Below are positions 33,930-45,737 of a DNA stretch of 64,000 nucleotides, in pieces. The stretch is from Oryzias latipes (taxonomy: Eukaryota > Chordata > Actinopteri > Beloniformes > Adrianichthyidae), in NCBI RefSeq assembly GCF_002234675.1, contig NC_019868.2, positions 24,504,293 to 24,568,292 on the forward strand, given 5' to 3'. Both the position numbers and the translations under genes were made by a program. Numbering within the stretch: the first letter of the stretch is position 1; the number at the start of each line of letters is the position of its first letter. The notes beneath the pieces are model-generated. The model made no database searches and was not told where the DNA came from. It saw only the letters and a list, made by a program, of their open reading frames with translations.

Positions 33930-36900
33930 TTAATTGGACTCGTAAGGAAAGTAAAAGTCCTTGGTCAACATGGAGACAATGCAAGGGATCTGCTTTTTGC
34001 CGCTAAATCCAGGCGCGTTGGAAGAAGACTCGAAGTGCGTCGCCACCTTGTGGTTTACTCGAGTCATAATCTGCATCAGGTCCAGTGTTTTACTGAACTT
34101 CTCCAGCATCTCACACAGCGACTGGATGAACCAGGACCCGTTGGCGGTGCTCCTCCACGAGTAATAGCCTGCAGGTCAGGTCAGAGTTAGCATTCAAGCA
34201 AAGAGACATACGGAATAGGGAAACAGGAAATAGGCAGCTCTAGTTACCTGAAACGGTGGAGTAGGCGAACAGGAAGTCGGCCTCCAAGGGAATCTTCTCT
34301 GATGTATCGTCTTTGGCATCGTGCTCTATGCCCTCATCGAAGAGCGTGCCACGGCACGCCTGAAATGAGCAGACCGTTCAGCTTATCTGAATCACAACAT
34401 TAAAAAAGAGGTGAATCGCTGACCTGTATGAAGAAGAGCTTTGGTTTCCCCACAAGACTCAAACAGCTTCGTCCTTTCAAGCATTCTATGAGCTTGTTGA
34501 ACGATACCGGACCATCAGTGCCGTATATCACGCCCTCCTCTCCGTGACTGAGAATCACACAGGCAAAGGAGGCAAACTTACTGTGGTCTTGGTTGGACAC
34601 TGCAGGCAAGAAAATCCACATGCAGTTAGGGCCTACATATAGACATAGGCTGGTCAGTTGTTATGTCAACATTATTTACATTTCCCCAGACACAACCCTG
34701 ACATACTGTTCTCATTGTTCTCATTCCGTATTGTTGGTTCAAACTCATGATTAGCATGAGAGGAAATAAGTTGCTGATTTTTGCTGAGTGAAATCCTGTA
34801 AAACATCTGTGGAAGGACCTTCAACACGAAGAAGGAACCCTATACATTTTAAAAATGGAGCAGTTTTCCTCTGAGGAGTGGGCAACAATATGAAAATATG
34901 ACTATCAGTTGAATGCAGGGATTGCCTTTAAAGGTTTGCGCACCAAAACACAAAGTTAAGGGAACCAGCGTTATTGTACCACCCACATTCTTATTGTGAC
35001 AGTTTTGTTATTCAGATTTTTTGAGGTTCCTTTTCATTAATATAAGAAAACGAACCATAAAAATAATAAATAATTAGAATGAAAAGACTAAAACTAAGAG
35101 AATTCACAGAAGAGTTCATAGGAATTACAGAAAAAAGCCATGGCAGATCACCTCTAGAAAATAAAAGGCAATACTACTGTGAGTGTGCATGATGGTGGAA
35201 CTATCATGGTATGGGGATGTGCGTCATGGAAAAAGATTTCCCAGTAAAAGGAAGTCATTCGAAAGCAATTACTGAGGAGAGTCAGTAAGTGCACACTCAT
35301 GACCAAAAAAGATTTATTATCGGCATAATAAAACGAATAGAGAAATGTCGTACTTTGGCGAAACAGCTTTTTCATCTGATCCACGGTCTGGTCGTTGTAC
35401 ATTTGGATTTCGTAGCCCAGCTTCATAAAAGACTTCCAAGCAGCAGCAGCGTCATTGTCTGTACCGTTACGAGGACCCATCCCTGAAAACCAAAAGCACA
35501 CACAAGACAAATCCAGCTGCCTGCCATGAAAAAATAATGTAAACACAAACATCATTTCTTCTGTAGTATGAAAAGGTTTCTACACTTTTTCCACAAAGAG
35601 GACGTTTTTGTCATCAGGTTAACTCAACCTGTAGAAGTGTTTGGACATCACCTCCAACATTTGGCATCTGAAATGTTAATAAACAGAACAAATAACCTTC
35701 CTATGATCACCAACCATCAGGTTACAGAGCAACACAAATCCAACTTGTTTTTTCTTTCTTTGATCTTCTTCTGTTTACTCTATTTGGCAATCCTTATATT
35801 TAATGGATCCAATGCATGGTGTGTGGGTATTGTATATCAATGCAAATTGATTTTTGTCTATTTAGGATTAGAAGTAATTATAATGTCAGCATCATCTCCA
35901 ATGTTTTCCTCATTTTTCAAACCATTTATGAATTAAAATTTTAAATTTTTATTTTTGTTTGAGTTTGAGAATGAAATTATTCTCAAGGACTCATTTTTAT
36001 GTTCTCTAAACCACAACCATAAAGGAGACCGAGAGCTTTTCCAGTGCAAGCTTATATCAATGCGATTGGGTATTTCTATATATATCAATACAAGTGACTT
36101 TGGTAGTTGTTAGATTTTATTGAATTAAATTATTAATTATTAAATTATTAGGACTCGTTTTTATTTTCATTATTCCATTTATTCAAAAAGATTTTTACAC
36201 TTTCTGTGCTAGAACTTTGGTTTTTTACCTTCATAAGTTAAGTCGTTTTTTACATTTTATTTTATTTCAAAATATGTAAAGATGTTTTTATTTCCTGTGG
36301 TCTTCCTGAGAAGGTTTTGTGTCCGCTGTGCCGCTTTGAGCTGTTTGGGCATCAAGCCAAGCATTCAGCCAGTTAAACTGTTTTGCATCCAAGATAAAAA
36401 AAACACGGAAGAGCCATATGTAATAGAAAAAAATACAAACAGCTTTAAACTTTTTTTTTGTCTTTAAAGATCAGCTAAGATGCAAATTCAATGCTCCATC
36501 AAAAATAATCGTTTGTTTTTCAATCGGAAGGGATGTCATGTGATCTAAATCTGGATTTTTAAGCCGTCCTTGTTTACAGAGAGCATTAAAAAATGTCTTT
36601 AACGCGAGGCAATTCTAAAAACCTAAACAAAAGCAGAACGACTAACAAAAAGAGACCTGTCATCAGCCACAGAAATGGCTTTTATTTCAATACTTTGTTA
36701 TTATGAGTGTGTGCCTGCAAGGGTTGTGGTGAGGCACAGAACAGGCCAGCATACCGGAATCTTTGTGAAAGTTTTTGTTGTTGATAATCAAGCAGATTCC
36801 CATTTTGGGGTAGTCCATGCTGTAGCGGTAAGGGTCGGCGTCTTGTTTTATGACGCAGACATCAGTAGACCTGGGATTTGGCTGATTAGCAGGGGACCTG

Positions 36901-37486
36901 AGGACAAAAACAACGATTCAAACCCGCAGAGCACGTTTGCTGCTCCAGCTTCTGACACGAGATTGGATGTACGATGAATATGACAAAGCACGGCAGCAGT
37001 AAAACAAATTCTAATCTGATGAAGACACTGGAACAGTTTACAGCTAACCAGCTGGGCAGGAAGGATAAAAGGAGGAACGGTATTTGCCCCAAACGTGAGA
37101 AGTCGTTAAACAAGATTGAGGAACAAATGTCACATTTGTCTGGTGGCTTCTTTCTAATGCCAAAAAAAATCCTTCCTCTGTAAAACCAAAAAGATTCAAG
37201 ATTTAAGAAGGTTCTAGTGCCAAAGAGTCATCTGATGACTGTTCTTCTTTCTTTTTTGGCTTGAGGTCAGAGTTGAGCTTTTATGCTTCTCCAAACTTCA
37301 CATTTGTGACCTTTTTCTGCTTTGCATCATTCCTGTTCTGGACGTTGATTCCAGGGGTATAACATGAATCCCAGCATAAACAGTTGTGTAACAGATCGTA
37401 CTAAAAGCGGCACATCACCTCTTGCTAATCACAGGTTTGGTGTCCACCTGGTCCTTGCCTGAGAGCTCTTCAGCAGTCTCAGCCAT
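33930..37486 (-). CDS. casp3: Caspase-3
   Basis: Executioner cysteine protease of apoptosis, cytosolic; cleaves after Asp (DEVD-type). Coding exons in transcript order: 37419-37486, 36755-36897, 35354-35482, 34424-34599, 34248-34359, 33930-34168 (867 nt, 288 aa), all in frame with GT-AG introns. Short prodomain (about 1-45), then [21 protein letters not shown]. Catalytic His132 lies in LSHGEEG and Cys174 in QACRG, 42 residues apart as in human. The large/small subunit linker has IEHD followed by Ala, a likely processing site. The small subunit has [19 protein letters not shown] and ends [16 protein letters not shown], the caspase-3 signature. The ATG follows a splice acceptor by four bases. 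Introns carry a duplicated 110-bp repeat (36003, 38113), the second copy upstream of the ATG. Confidence 0.97.
35150..35245 (+). pseudogene. Small Tc1-like transposase relic
   Basis: The plus strand encodes [14 protein letters not shown], matching the GGG-IMVWG block of Tc1/mariner transposases. It lies in a casp3 intron with no intact frame around it. Confidence 0.45.
36003..36112. repeat. 110-bp dispersed repeat, copy 1
   Basis: It starts CTCTAAACCACAACCATAAA and contains GTGCAAGCTTATATCAATG. It matches 38113-38217 in the same orientation with few differences. Class unknown. Confidence 0.6.
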
Positions 37487-37719
37487 GTCCCTGCAGACAT
37501 TTGAAGACGGGAAACATAAGGGGTGATTAGACGCCTCTTATTCTGCAGTCAGTGGAAAAATGTACACGTTTAAATTCAGAGATGATCTCTACGCTGGGTA
37601 TTCCAAAAGAAATTAAAATGACACTTTAGAAAGACATTTTAGGGAATATTTCTGTTATGTTTCTCTGATTGGGGTTAGTTTTTAAACCGATGCTTTGATT
37701 ATAATTGGCCAACTTTTAA

Positions 37720-37800
37720 TAATAATAATAATGAATTTTATTTACATGGCGCCTTTCTAGACACCCAAGGTCGCCTTACAGATAGAAAACAATTGAATAC
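37720..37800. repeat. Teleost dispersed repeat fragment
   Basis: A TTTATTTACATGGCGCCTTT run followed by a CACCCAAGGTCGCCTTACAG-type run resembles a common fish repeat that ends in a stretch like this. Short fragments of similar type occur near 39634 and 41950. Confidence 0.4.
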
Positions 37801-38112
37801 AATTAAAAGAAAGAAACATTTTTAAAGAAAGAAACTTTTTAAATAATAGTGTACTCCTCCATAAAATAGTTTAAATATTTCCATCTTGAAGAAAAGTAAT
37901 GGTAACTTCCTTTTACAAATAATCCTTTTAAATTCCTTCTCAGTCAGATTTCATCATGGTTGCCATAAAAGCATGCTTTGCTCAGACCCAAAAGGAGTAT
38001 ATTTGGAGTAATAATACAGTCGTTTTTCTACTTTAACTCAAGTTACTTATACTACAAAAAAACTATCTAAGATAATCTCCCACATGATTTTGGGTTTAAT
38101 AGTCAACACCGA

Positions 38113-38217
38113 TCTCTAAACCACAACCATAAAGGGAACCGAGAGTTTTTTCAGTGCAAGCTTATATCAATGTGATTGGGTATTTGTAGATATAAGTGAG
38201 TATGGTCATTGTTGGCC
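38113..38217. repeat. 110-bp dispersed repeat, copy 2
   Basis: Partner of 36003-36112, about 2.1 kb away, immediately before the GATA microsatellite region. Confidence 0.6.
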
Positions 38218-38310
38218 TTGATTTAAAGTAAAAGACTAACACAGTGAGAAGAAACTTTAGGCAATTTAATGAAAAATATATGATAAACAGGAACAGGAAA
38301 TAAATAAATA

Positions 38311-38462
<152 letters not shown>

Positions 38463-38471
38463 TGTGTATGT

Positions 38472-38520
<49 letters not shown>

Positions 38521-39034
38521 ATCACACACATACATACTTATAATTTGAGGGATATTTTAGACAAGAATCTTTCATTTAGTGTTTAGAAAAACACTTGTAA
38601 CTATTTTATTATACTTAGTAGTTAAAATTAAAACGTAATATAATAAGTTATTTTGGAAATTGTGTTGATTTTTTTACACAATTCGTTCTATGTATGTACG
38701 TATGTATGTATGTATTTGTCGCGCAGGTTACAAAAGTTGTGCCAACATGTAAACTTATAAAGTTACAGCTCAAAGTAACAATAATAATCGGTTTTTACTT
38801 AACTTTACACCTTTATCTATTTGCCGGACAGTCCTTACATGGAAAAACTGAAACTAAATTTGAGTACATCCTGTAGTTGACCAAAAACTCGACAAACTAG
38901 TCCTTCCTTTAGTGTACGAAATGTCCAAGTTCCAAAAACACAACAACTTACCAATTCCTCTCCTCAACTTCAAAGTATCACAATTTTTATAAAAAATAAT
39001 ACATGAATAAATGACTGAGTTTTTTTAAACTTAC

Positions 39035-39078
39035 ATTCAATGTGCGATTCCTGAAAAGTGCGAGCGCTCTTCCCTTTA
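39035..39078 (-). other. casp3: casp3 5' non-coding exon
   Basis: On the minus strand a TATA-like CATATAAAAGCG (39099-39110) is followed about 25-30 bp later by sequence ending in CACATTGAAT with a strong donor gtaagt at 39034. This would splice to the acceptor next to the casp3 ATG exon (37490). The start base is estimated from the TATA distance. Confidence 0.55.
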
Positions 39079-39094
39079 AAGGCATTTACAACGT

Positions 39095-39175
39095 TAACGC
39101 TTTTATATGTGTACCGTACAAAACCCACCAATCAACATCCGCTTTTCCTTTTGGGGGCGGGGCAATATAAAAGCG
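39095..39175. promoter_or_regulatory. casp3: casp3 promoter, with TATA boxes on both strands
   Basis: Between the two TATA boxes lie a CCAAT motif (39128-39132; ATTGG on the minus strand) and a GC box GGGGGCGGGG (about 39153-39162). The minus-strand TATA (39099-39110) serves casp3. A plus-strand ATATAAAAG (39165-39173) directly after the GC box points the other way. The compact symmetric arrangement suggests a bidirectional promoter; no plus-strand gene follows. Confidence 0.5.
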
Positions 39176-39439
39176 GAGCGGAAGTGAAGGGAGAATACGG
39201 ACGCCGGTCGGTCTGTTGCTCAAACTCCACTGTGGCGACCAGATCACTTCACACCAAAGACATATGTATGTACAGAATATTATAATTACTTTTCTGTCAA
39301 AAAAATTAAAGAATATATTTTATTTGTAATAGCCAAGGAAAGCATTTATTAAAAAATAAAATGTTACTTATTAGATGTTGTAGAGTTTATTGAAAAACAA
39401 GAATAAACAAAAAAGAAATACATGAATATAATCTATAAT

Positions 39440-42400
39440 TTATTCTTTCAGTCCTGTTGCTCGTCTTTCCTCCCGTTGTTCATCGTTTCCCTTCTGCTGA
39501 TGCTTTTCTGCCTGAATTATCTTTGTCTCCAGCAGCAGAGCCGGTAAACTGGATGCTCCGTACTGTAAAGGAAAATCCAAATGTAGGTCCTGAGAGACAA
39601 TTATACATTAAACAACATGAAAGAATGAATAAATGAAGTAAGCTTTATTTATACAGCACTTAACGACTCCTTCAGGGTACCAAAGTACTTTACAGTAAAA
39701 TAAAGTTTAAAATAAGGCAAATTAAGAACAAAAAAAAAATTTTTTTTAATCAGCATAAAACTACAAAATCAATAACCAATAAAAAAAACATAAAGGGCTG
39801 ACGTGGTCAGAAACATGCACATTTGAAGCGTTACCGTCTCTCTCTCGGAGGGATGCTGCCGCCGGTACTCCAGGTATCGTCCTGTTAGCTCTCTCATGTC
39901 ACGGAGGAAGGCCTGACCTCGCCTCAGATCTTCTAATCTTTGTTGAAGCTCGGCTTTCTCCTTCTCCAGCAATCCCACCTGTCTTTGTGCGCTTGTGGCC
40001 CAAAACACCAAAAATTCACAAGTTTAGATGTATAAATCATTCATCCCAGGCTTCTGTTCTTTAGGGATAACAGACTGCAAATGTTCATTAAAACACATCT
40101 CTTTGATTCTGGAGAAATGAAAAGGGTACTGAGATGAGAGCAGAAAATAATTCTAGACGAATTATTTCCCCAAAAGAACAAAACCCTGTGATGAGACGAC
40201 GAGATGATTGCGATTATCCGTAGATAACGGATCTACATCTGCGATTCTGCTCACCGCATCAGCTCGTGCTTGACATCCAGCAGTCTCTGCGTCTTTGTGC
40301 GGATCAGGGAGCCCACCTGAGCAGACAAAAACACATTTATTTGTGTAGCGTCTTTCATTTTGGGTAAAAACACAAAAGCGCCGCAGATCAAGCCGCAGAA
40401 GCCATGTGGAGTCTTCAGACGTTACCTTGGCGTTTTCTCTTTTGAGAACCCGGAGCTCCTTAGTGGAAGAGATCTGGAAGAGAGAAAAGAATGTGTGGGC
40501 TCCAGAAGAGACTGTCTGAAGACGGTGTTCGGGTTTTGTAAATGTTTCAAAACCTTCTTACTGGCTGCCACCTGCTGTATCTGAGGTCTCACCTTCTCCA
40601 GGAGTTGCTCTTTGACATTGTTGGAGAAACAAGCGATGGACTTCTTGGCTGCTGAAGACTCCACAGACTCCCTGAAAGTTTTTTATATTCCCCCCACATC
40701 ATCAGAGCGTTGCAAAGATAATCAAAGCAAAAGATCTAACCTTAAAACAAACTCAAATACCTGTAGTCTTCACACATGTTGAGGAAGGCATCCAGCACCA
40801 CCTCCATGTCTGTGACTGCTCCACTCCCAAGTCTCCATTTTGGTTCATCAACATTTACTTTTCCCAACTCCTTAGCTGTTCCACCTTAAGGTGAGAAACC
40901 TTCTTCATTGAGGTGATGTTTCATAAACGTAAAGAGAATCAGAAGCGGTTTCCAGCTGTGTTCACCTGAAGAAGACCTTCGACGTTTAGCCCCATCAAGT
41001 AAAGACCTCCTGGTTCGGCCCAAACTAAGACTTTTCGTCTTCTTCGGACTTGGTTGCTGAACAAAAGAAGGGATTGAAACTTGCAGAGTACCGTGATTCA
41101 AAGAAATGAGCCAAGGTAGTTTCTTCATACCCAGCTTCCATCTTCGTCTTTCTCATCCTCAGATGACAGGATGCTTCTGCGTCTCCGCTGGGCTGGTTCA
41201 GAATCCGATTCCTCCTGTGAGAATGCGTTTTTCTCAGCAAATGTTTAAGCCTGCAGACAATTCAGAATTTCTCAGTCATATTTATTTTTACCTGCGATTG
41301 AACGTCACTGGTTCCTCCACTGCTTAGTTTCCTTTCTGGATCTTTATTTTTCCTCATCTGCTGGATTTTCAGAGCTCTGGGGAAACAAGAACAATAAAAA
41401 ACTGCAAGAAGACCAACGACAACAAAAATCTAAAGTACTTTCTTTATACAGATGAACTAATCTATGAAGGAGAAAGCAGAACAAATGAAAATAAAACAGA
41501 GCTTGACTGTTTGTGCTCTACAGTCCAACAGATTTCAGTGACAGATGGTTTTTGATTATGTTTAGAATAGAATCCAACTTCTGTTATGTTTAACCTTTCT
41601 TTGTTTTTCTTTACACATTTACCAAAACCGGGTTCTTAACTTCTATATAGAGTTATTTATACTTTATCAGTCCAAGTGCAGACCATTTAACAAATTGTTA
41701 AGCAAGTGTTAATAATATCAAATAACAAAGATGAAGTGCTTATAGATTGAATGAGAAAACTGTTGGCTTATTCCAGACAGCGTTTTTATTCAGATTAAGA
41801 TAAAAAAAACATTTTTAGACCCATCATGTTTCTGGAAACATCCTGTAATAGCCGTCACCCTTACAGCAGGGTGGAAACAGTTAACAAAATAAAATCCGTT
41901 TTTGTCTTTTGCTCGTGTAATTTCAGACCAATCCATAATACCTTAAAGTCGAGTCAACTTTATTTAGAAAGCATTTTTAAAAACAGCAGAGGCTGACCAA
42001 AGTGCTTAACAATAAAAGGTAAAACAAAAACAACAGTCTAAAATAAACAACATAATAGAAAAGTGAAAGCAAGACGAAAAGGTTTCCTCTATAGCCTCAC
42101 AAAATAAAAGCACCAAAGCCAAAGTGAACAAAAAAGTCTTTTCATGTTGGAAATGCAGTCCATCCTATGATATCCATCCCAGCATTGGAATCACAAGTAT
42201 ATGTGATCGATATATATTTAATTTGAAACAGATCCACCAAGTGAGCCTGGAATATATTAGACGTGTCATTATTATCTGGTTATTTCCTGACTTGACAATG
42301 TAAGATTTCTACATCAGTTCAGTGTTTTAATCTGCCCAAATAGAGAAAAAGTACAAAGCTATGTCTATTAGATGTTAGACAGACGTTGTGTAAAAGAACA

Positions 42401-44379
42401 AACGATGTCTAAATTCCGGTCAAGTTGTAGGGCGGCACGATACAAGTAAAACTCGCGATTTGCAGTATTAATGATCATTATTGGGATGACGATATAACTT
42501 GCAATACATGAACAAATAGCAAAACAACCAAAAACATAATTTCCATTTCACTGCAACAGTTTGATTTAAATGGAGACAAGAGTCAACATAACTGAAATGA
42601 TTCTCCAAATGACCCTCATCTACATAGGAGGCAAACATCTAACATAAAAGGGGTCCATCCAATTGGTCAAATGCATAACTGGATTTATTTGATTACTTCA
42701 AGCTGCCATAAGATTGTTTAAGCACATTTAAGGCAACCATTTATTGCAATTTTGCAGTCTTTTGCCATATGCATATTCCACAGCTTGATATTGCAATAGC
42801 AATAAATTTGCGATTTATTGTGCAGGTCTGATAAGTTGTACTGAATACTATACGTCTTGTTCTGTGTTTTTTTTTTTAAAGATTTGAGGCCTGAGAGAAC
42901 GGTCCGATTGTGATGATAGGCTTTATACCTTGTTTCAAACACTAGGTGGCAGTGTTTCTCATATTGGGAAAAGTGTTTTTTTTTTCTTCCTTTTTTCTTT
43001 CACTTTCTGCACACACATTAACAACAACCCTGATGCACAAAGAGCTGACTTAAGGGTTTGCATTTCAGTAAATAAAACAAAGCTGATCTAGTCATAGCGT
43101 GGTTGCAAATTGCACAATCTTAACCCTGAAGTATCTGGTGTCATGATGCACTGACCTTCCTGCAGCCACCTGCCCTGCAGTTCTCCTCTTGGCAGGCTTA
43201 ATTCTAACTGACTGAGAGCTTGATGATGAGGTGGCTGGGACGTTCTCCTTTTTTCTTTCGTCGGTGTGCTCTGCTGTTGCCCCCTGAGGACTGAGCAATT
43301 CATAAACAGCGTTAATCAAACCATCATGTTGGTAAAAAACTAAACATTTATTCAACTTTACCTAGCCTTTATAGTCCTCCTTCTTTTCTTCTTGTCCGTG
43401 TTTTGCTCTGAGCCGCTTTGCTTTGTTTTTTTGCCGGTCTGTCCATCTTCCAGAACATGCAAGTCCTCCTCCACGGCGGTGCTGTGAAGAGGCATTCCTG
43501 TACAAAAGGGTTAGCTGGTAACCTTGTCACAAATGCATGCGATTGTAGGGCTGCATTTTATTTAAATGCATGTTTAATGATTTAAATCAGGAAGTTCAAA
43601 CATTGGTGAAGAAATAATGTGCAAAATCTTACCGACATTGCGCTGCAGACCCTCCATAAAGCTGGCTTTGTCTACGCCTGAAAGGGTGGAGCAATCCGCC
43701 TGATCCAGAGACGTCTTCTCCATCTAAACATGAGCATCAGAAGAGACGACAGTCACAACATGCTCCAAAAAGAAAGAGGGGAAAAAAAAGCAGCAAAGGA
43801 CAAAAGATTCAAATCTGAAATAGAACTTTAAAAACGAACATATATGTATTTTTGAAGAGTTAAAACATGTTTTTATAAAGAATTAAATATGCACAAGACA
43901 AAAAACAACGCTTTTACTTAAAATGTCAAGAATATAATTACCACTTGGCCACAAAACGTCAAAAATCAGACCCTGAAATATAACATCCAACTGAAAAAGG
44001 TTAATTCAGTGGACTGTGGTGCAGAAAAGAGTTGTCAAATACTCCCCTTCATTTCAAAATAAAGCAGTAATTTATTCATCACTCACTTGGCTTTGTTTTT
44101 GCGGCTCTGGGAGAACCTTTGTTCGCCCTCGCCCCTTTTTGGCACTGTAAAGATAAGAGGATGACACTCTTGATGTTTCTAGAATCGCATGATTTAGCTC
44201 AAGTCCTAGCAACAAAGTATCACAACTCAATCCCACCACCAGCGCCACATACGTACGTTTGTAAATAACAATATTTAAAAAAAAAAGTATGAAATATGTC
44301 AGCTCAACTGTTACTAATTACTAGTTTTACCTCATTGGAATCTATTTTTTGACCAGTTCACCGGACGTGTTGTTGACAT
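39440..44379 (-). CDS. cenpu: Centromere protein U
   Basis: Inner-kinetochore subunit of the CENP-O/P/Q/U/R group. Exons in transcript order: 44087-44144, 43633-43723, 43362-43497, 43156-43290, 41292-41376, 41131-41214, 40966-41056, 40761-40884, 40593-40671, 40426-40473, 40255-40316, 39835-39982, 39440-39562, in frame throughout. With a first exon from the ATG at 44377-44379 the protein would be about 429 aa, close to human CENP-U. Diagnostic matches: PLHSTAVEED near the N-terminus; IACFSNNVKEQLLEK starting the C-terminal coiled coil; ERETYGASSLPALLLE near the C-terminus. The middle is basic and Ser/Lys-rich (SPKKTKSLSLGRTRRS). The first exon is doubtful: the strong donor at 44333 would follow an in-frame TGA, so a weaker upstream donor or another start must be used. 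AATAAA overlaps the stop codon. Confidence 0.85.
42429..42830. mobile_element. Decayed hAT-like element in cenpu intron
   Basis: The left end TAGGGCGGCACGATA and right end TTTATTGTGCAGGTCTG resemble the fish TAGGGCTGCACGAT...ATCGTGCAGCCCTA family. Target duplication is not recognisable. Confidence 0.4.
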
Positions 44380-44705
44380 TTTTCTCTAAGGAGGAAAGCC
44401 TTTTCCCGCAAAATAGTTTGAGTTTGAGACGTACCATTCTAAAAACGACAACGTCATACCGTTTTCCCAACAAAAAACAAGCGATGTCTGGTCATTCGAC
44501 ACATTAAATGAAAATAAATATTATTTAGTATTAAATATATCATTACTATTACAATTTACCACTTTATTAAAAAATAGAAAAAAAGACACATCTACCCACT
44601 CCTGAACTAAAGTGAGCTAGTCCTACGGGGACCCAAAAGGTTCATTAGTGGCAGCTCCAACGCTCCATTCGCGTTCAGACAAGTGTCTGTAAATTCAAGT
44701 AGTTT

Positions 44706-45065
44706 TAACATAAGTTTATATTTGTATTTAACATTTATATTTAACACTTAATTTAATATTTAAAATGCAGTTCTAACATAAGTTTATATTTGTATTTAAC
44801 ATTTATATTTAACACTTACTTAAATATTTAAAATGTATAACTAACATTTGGATTTTTAGAAATAACATTTACACTCAAACCTTTACATTAATGATTAATA
44901 TATTTGATGTTTACATTTAGATTTAACATTTAGTTAGATAAACGCTTAGATTTAATATTTAAATTTAGTTTTTTACATATCACGTAACATTTGACATTTC
45001 GATTTTACATTAATATTTATGGTTACTATTTAGATATCTGTTTGGCATCTAAAAGTCATACCCAC
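44706..45065. repeat. AT-rich tandem repeat between cenpu and acsl1
   Basis: A 68-bp unit beginning TAACATAAGTTTATATTTG is present twice (44706, 44774). It is followed by a longer degenerate array of TTTAACATTTA-like units to about 45065. No gene is seen in 44450-45290. Confidence 0.7.
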
Positions 45066-45294
45066 AAGTCCCAGATAATGCTTCTATTTGTGAATAACAC
45101 TGAAAAGATGTGATAATGTACGGGAGGTGGCATTCTGTGGCATGGGATTATTTTAGTGCACAACACTGGTGTATTTTATTTATTCTCTAGTTGCCCTTTC
45201 TGGCAAAAAAAATTAAATGGATGATTTAATAGTGAAATAAACAAAGCTGAAAATTAAAAGATTATAGCAAAAACACAGAGTTTTGACAATATTT

Positions 45295-45737
45295 CTTTAT
45301 TTATTTAATGAAATATGTTACAAAATGACAATAATTACAGAAAAAATACAATTAGGTTAAATTCAAACCATGAACATACAAGCGTATGCGATTCCAGTGA
45401 TTAAAATAAAAAGTCTCCTCGTTAAGGTAAATAAAGACTAGTTTAGTAATCATCTTTCCTCTATTTGTGATTATAAATACATTTAGAACACTCTCGTGGA
45501 CGGCTTTTTCCTGCAAGGTGTTTCCAAACAGCTCATTAAAATCAACATGTTATCAAACAACATGTAATCCCTTCTTTATATCAAAAGAAAAATGTGCACA
45601 TTTGTCCTAAAATGTACTTTTTGTTCTGCAAGATTTCACAGTTTTTCACAAATACATGGATGTTCGTCATTATTTTATACTGAAAGTGTTTTCTCCTTTT
45701 CTGATAGTCACAGTTCATGAGAAAAAAGAAGAAACTT
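45295..45737 (-). other. acsl1: Presumed acsl1 3' untranslated region
   Basis: Non-coding sequence downstream of the acsl1 stop codon. Overlapping AATAAATAAA signals on the minus strand near 45296-45305 suggest a 3'UTR of about 440 bp. Confidence 0.5.
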
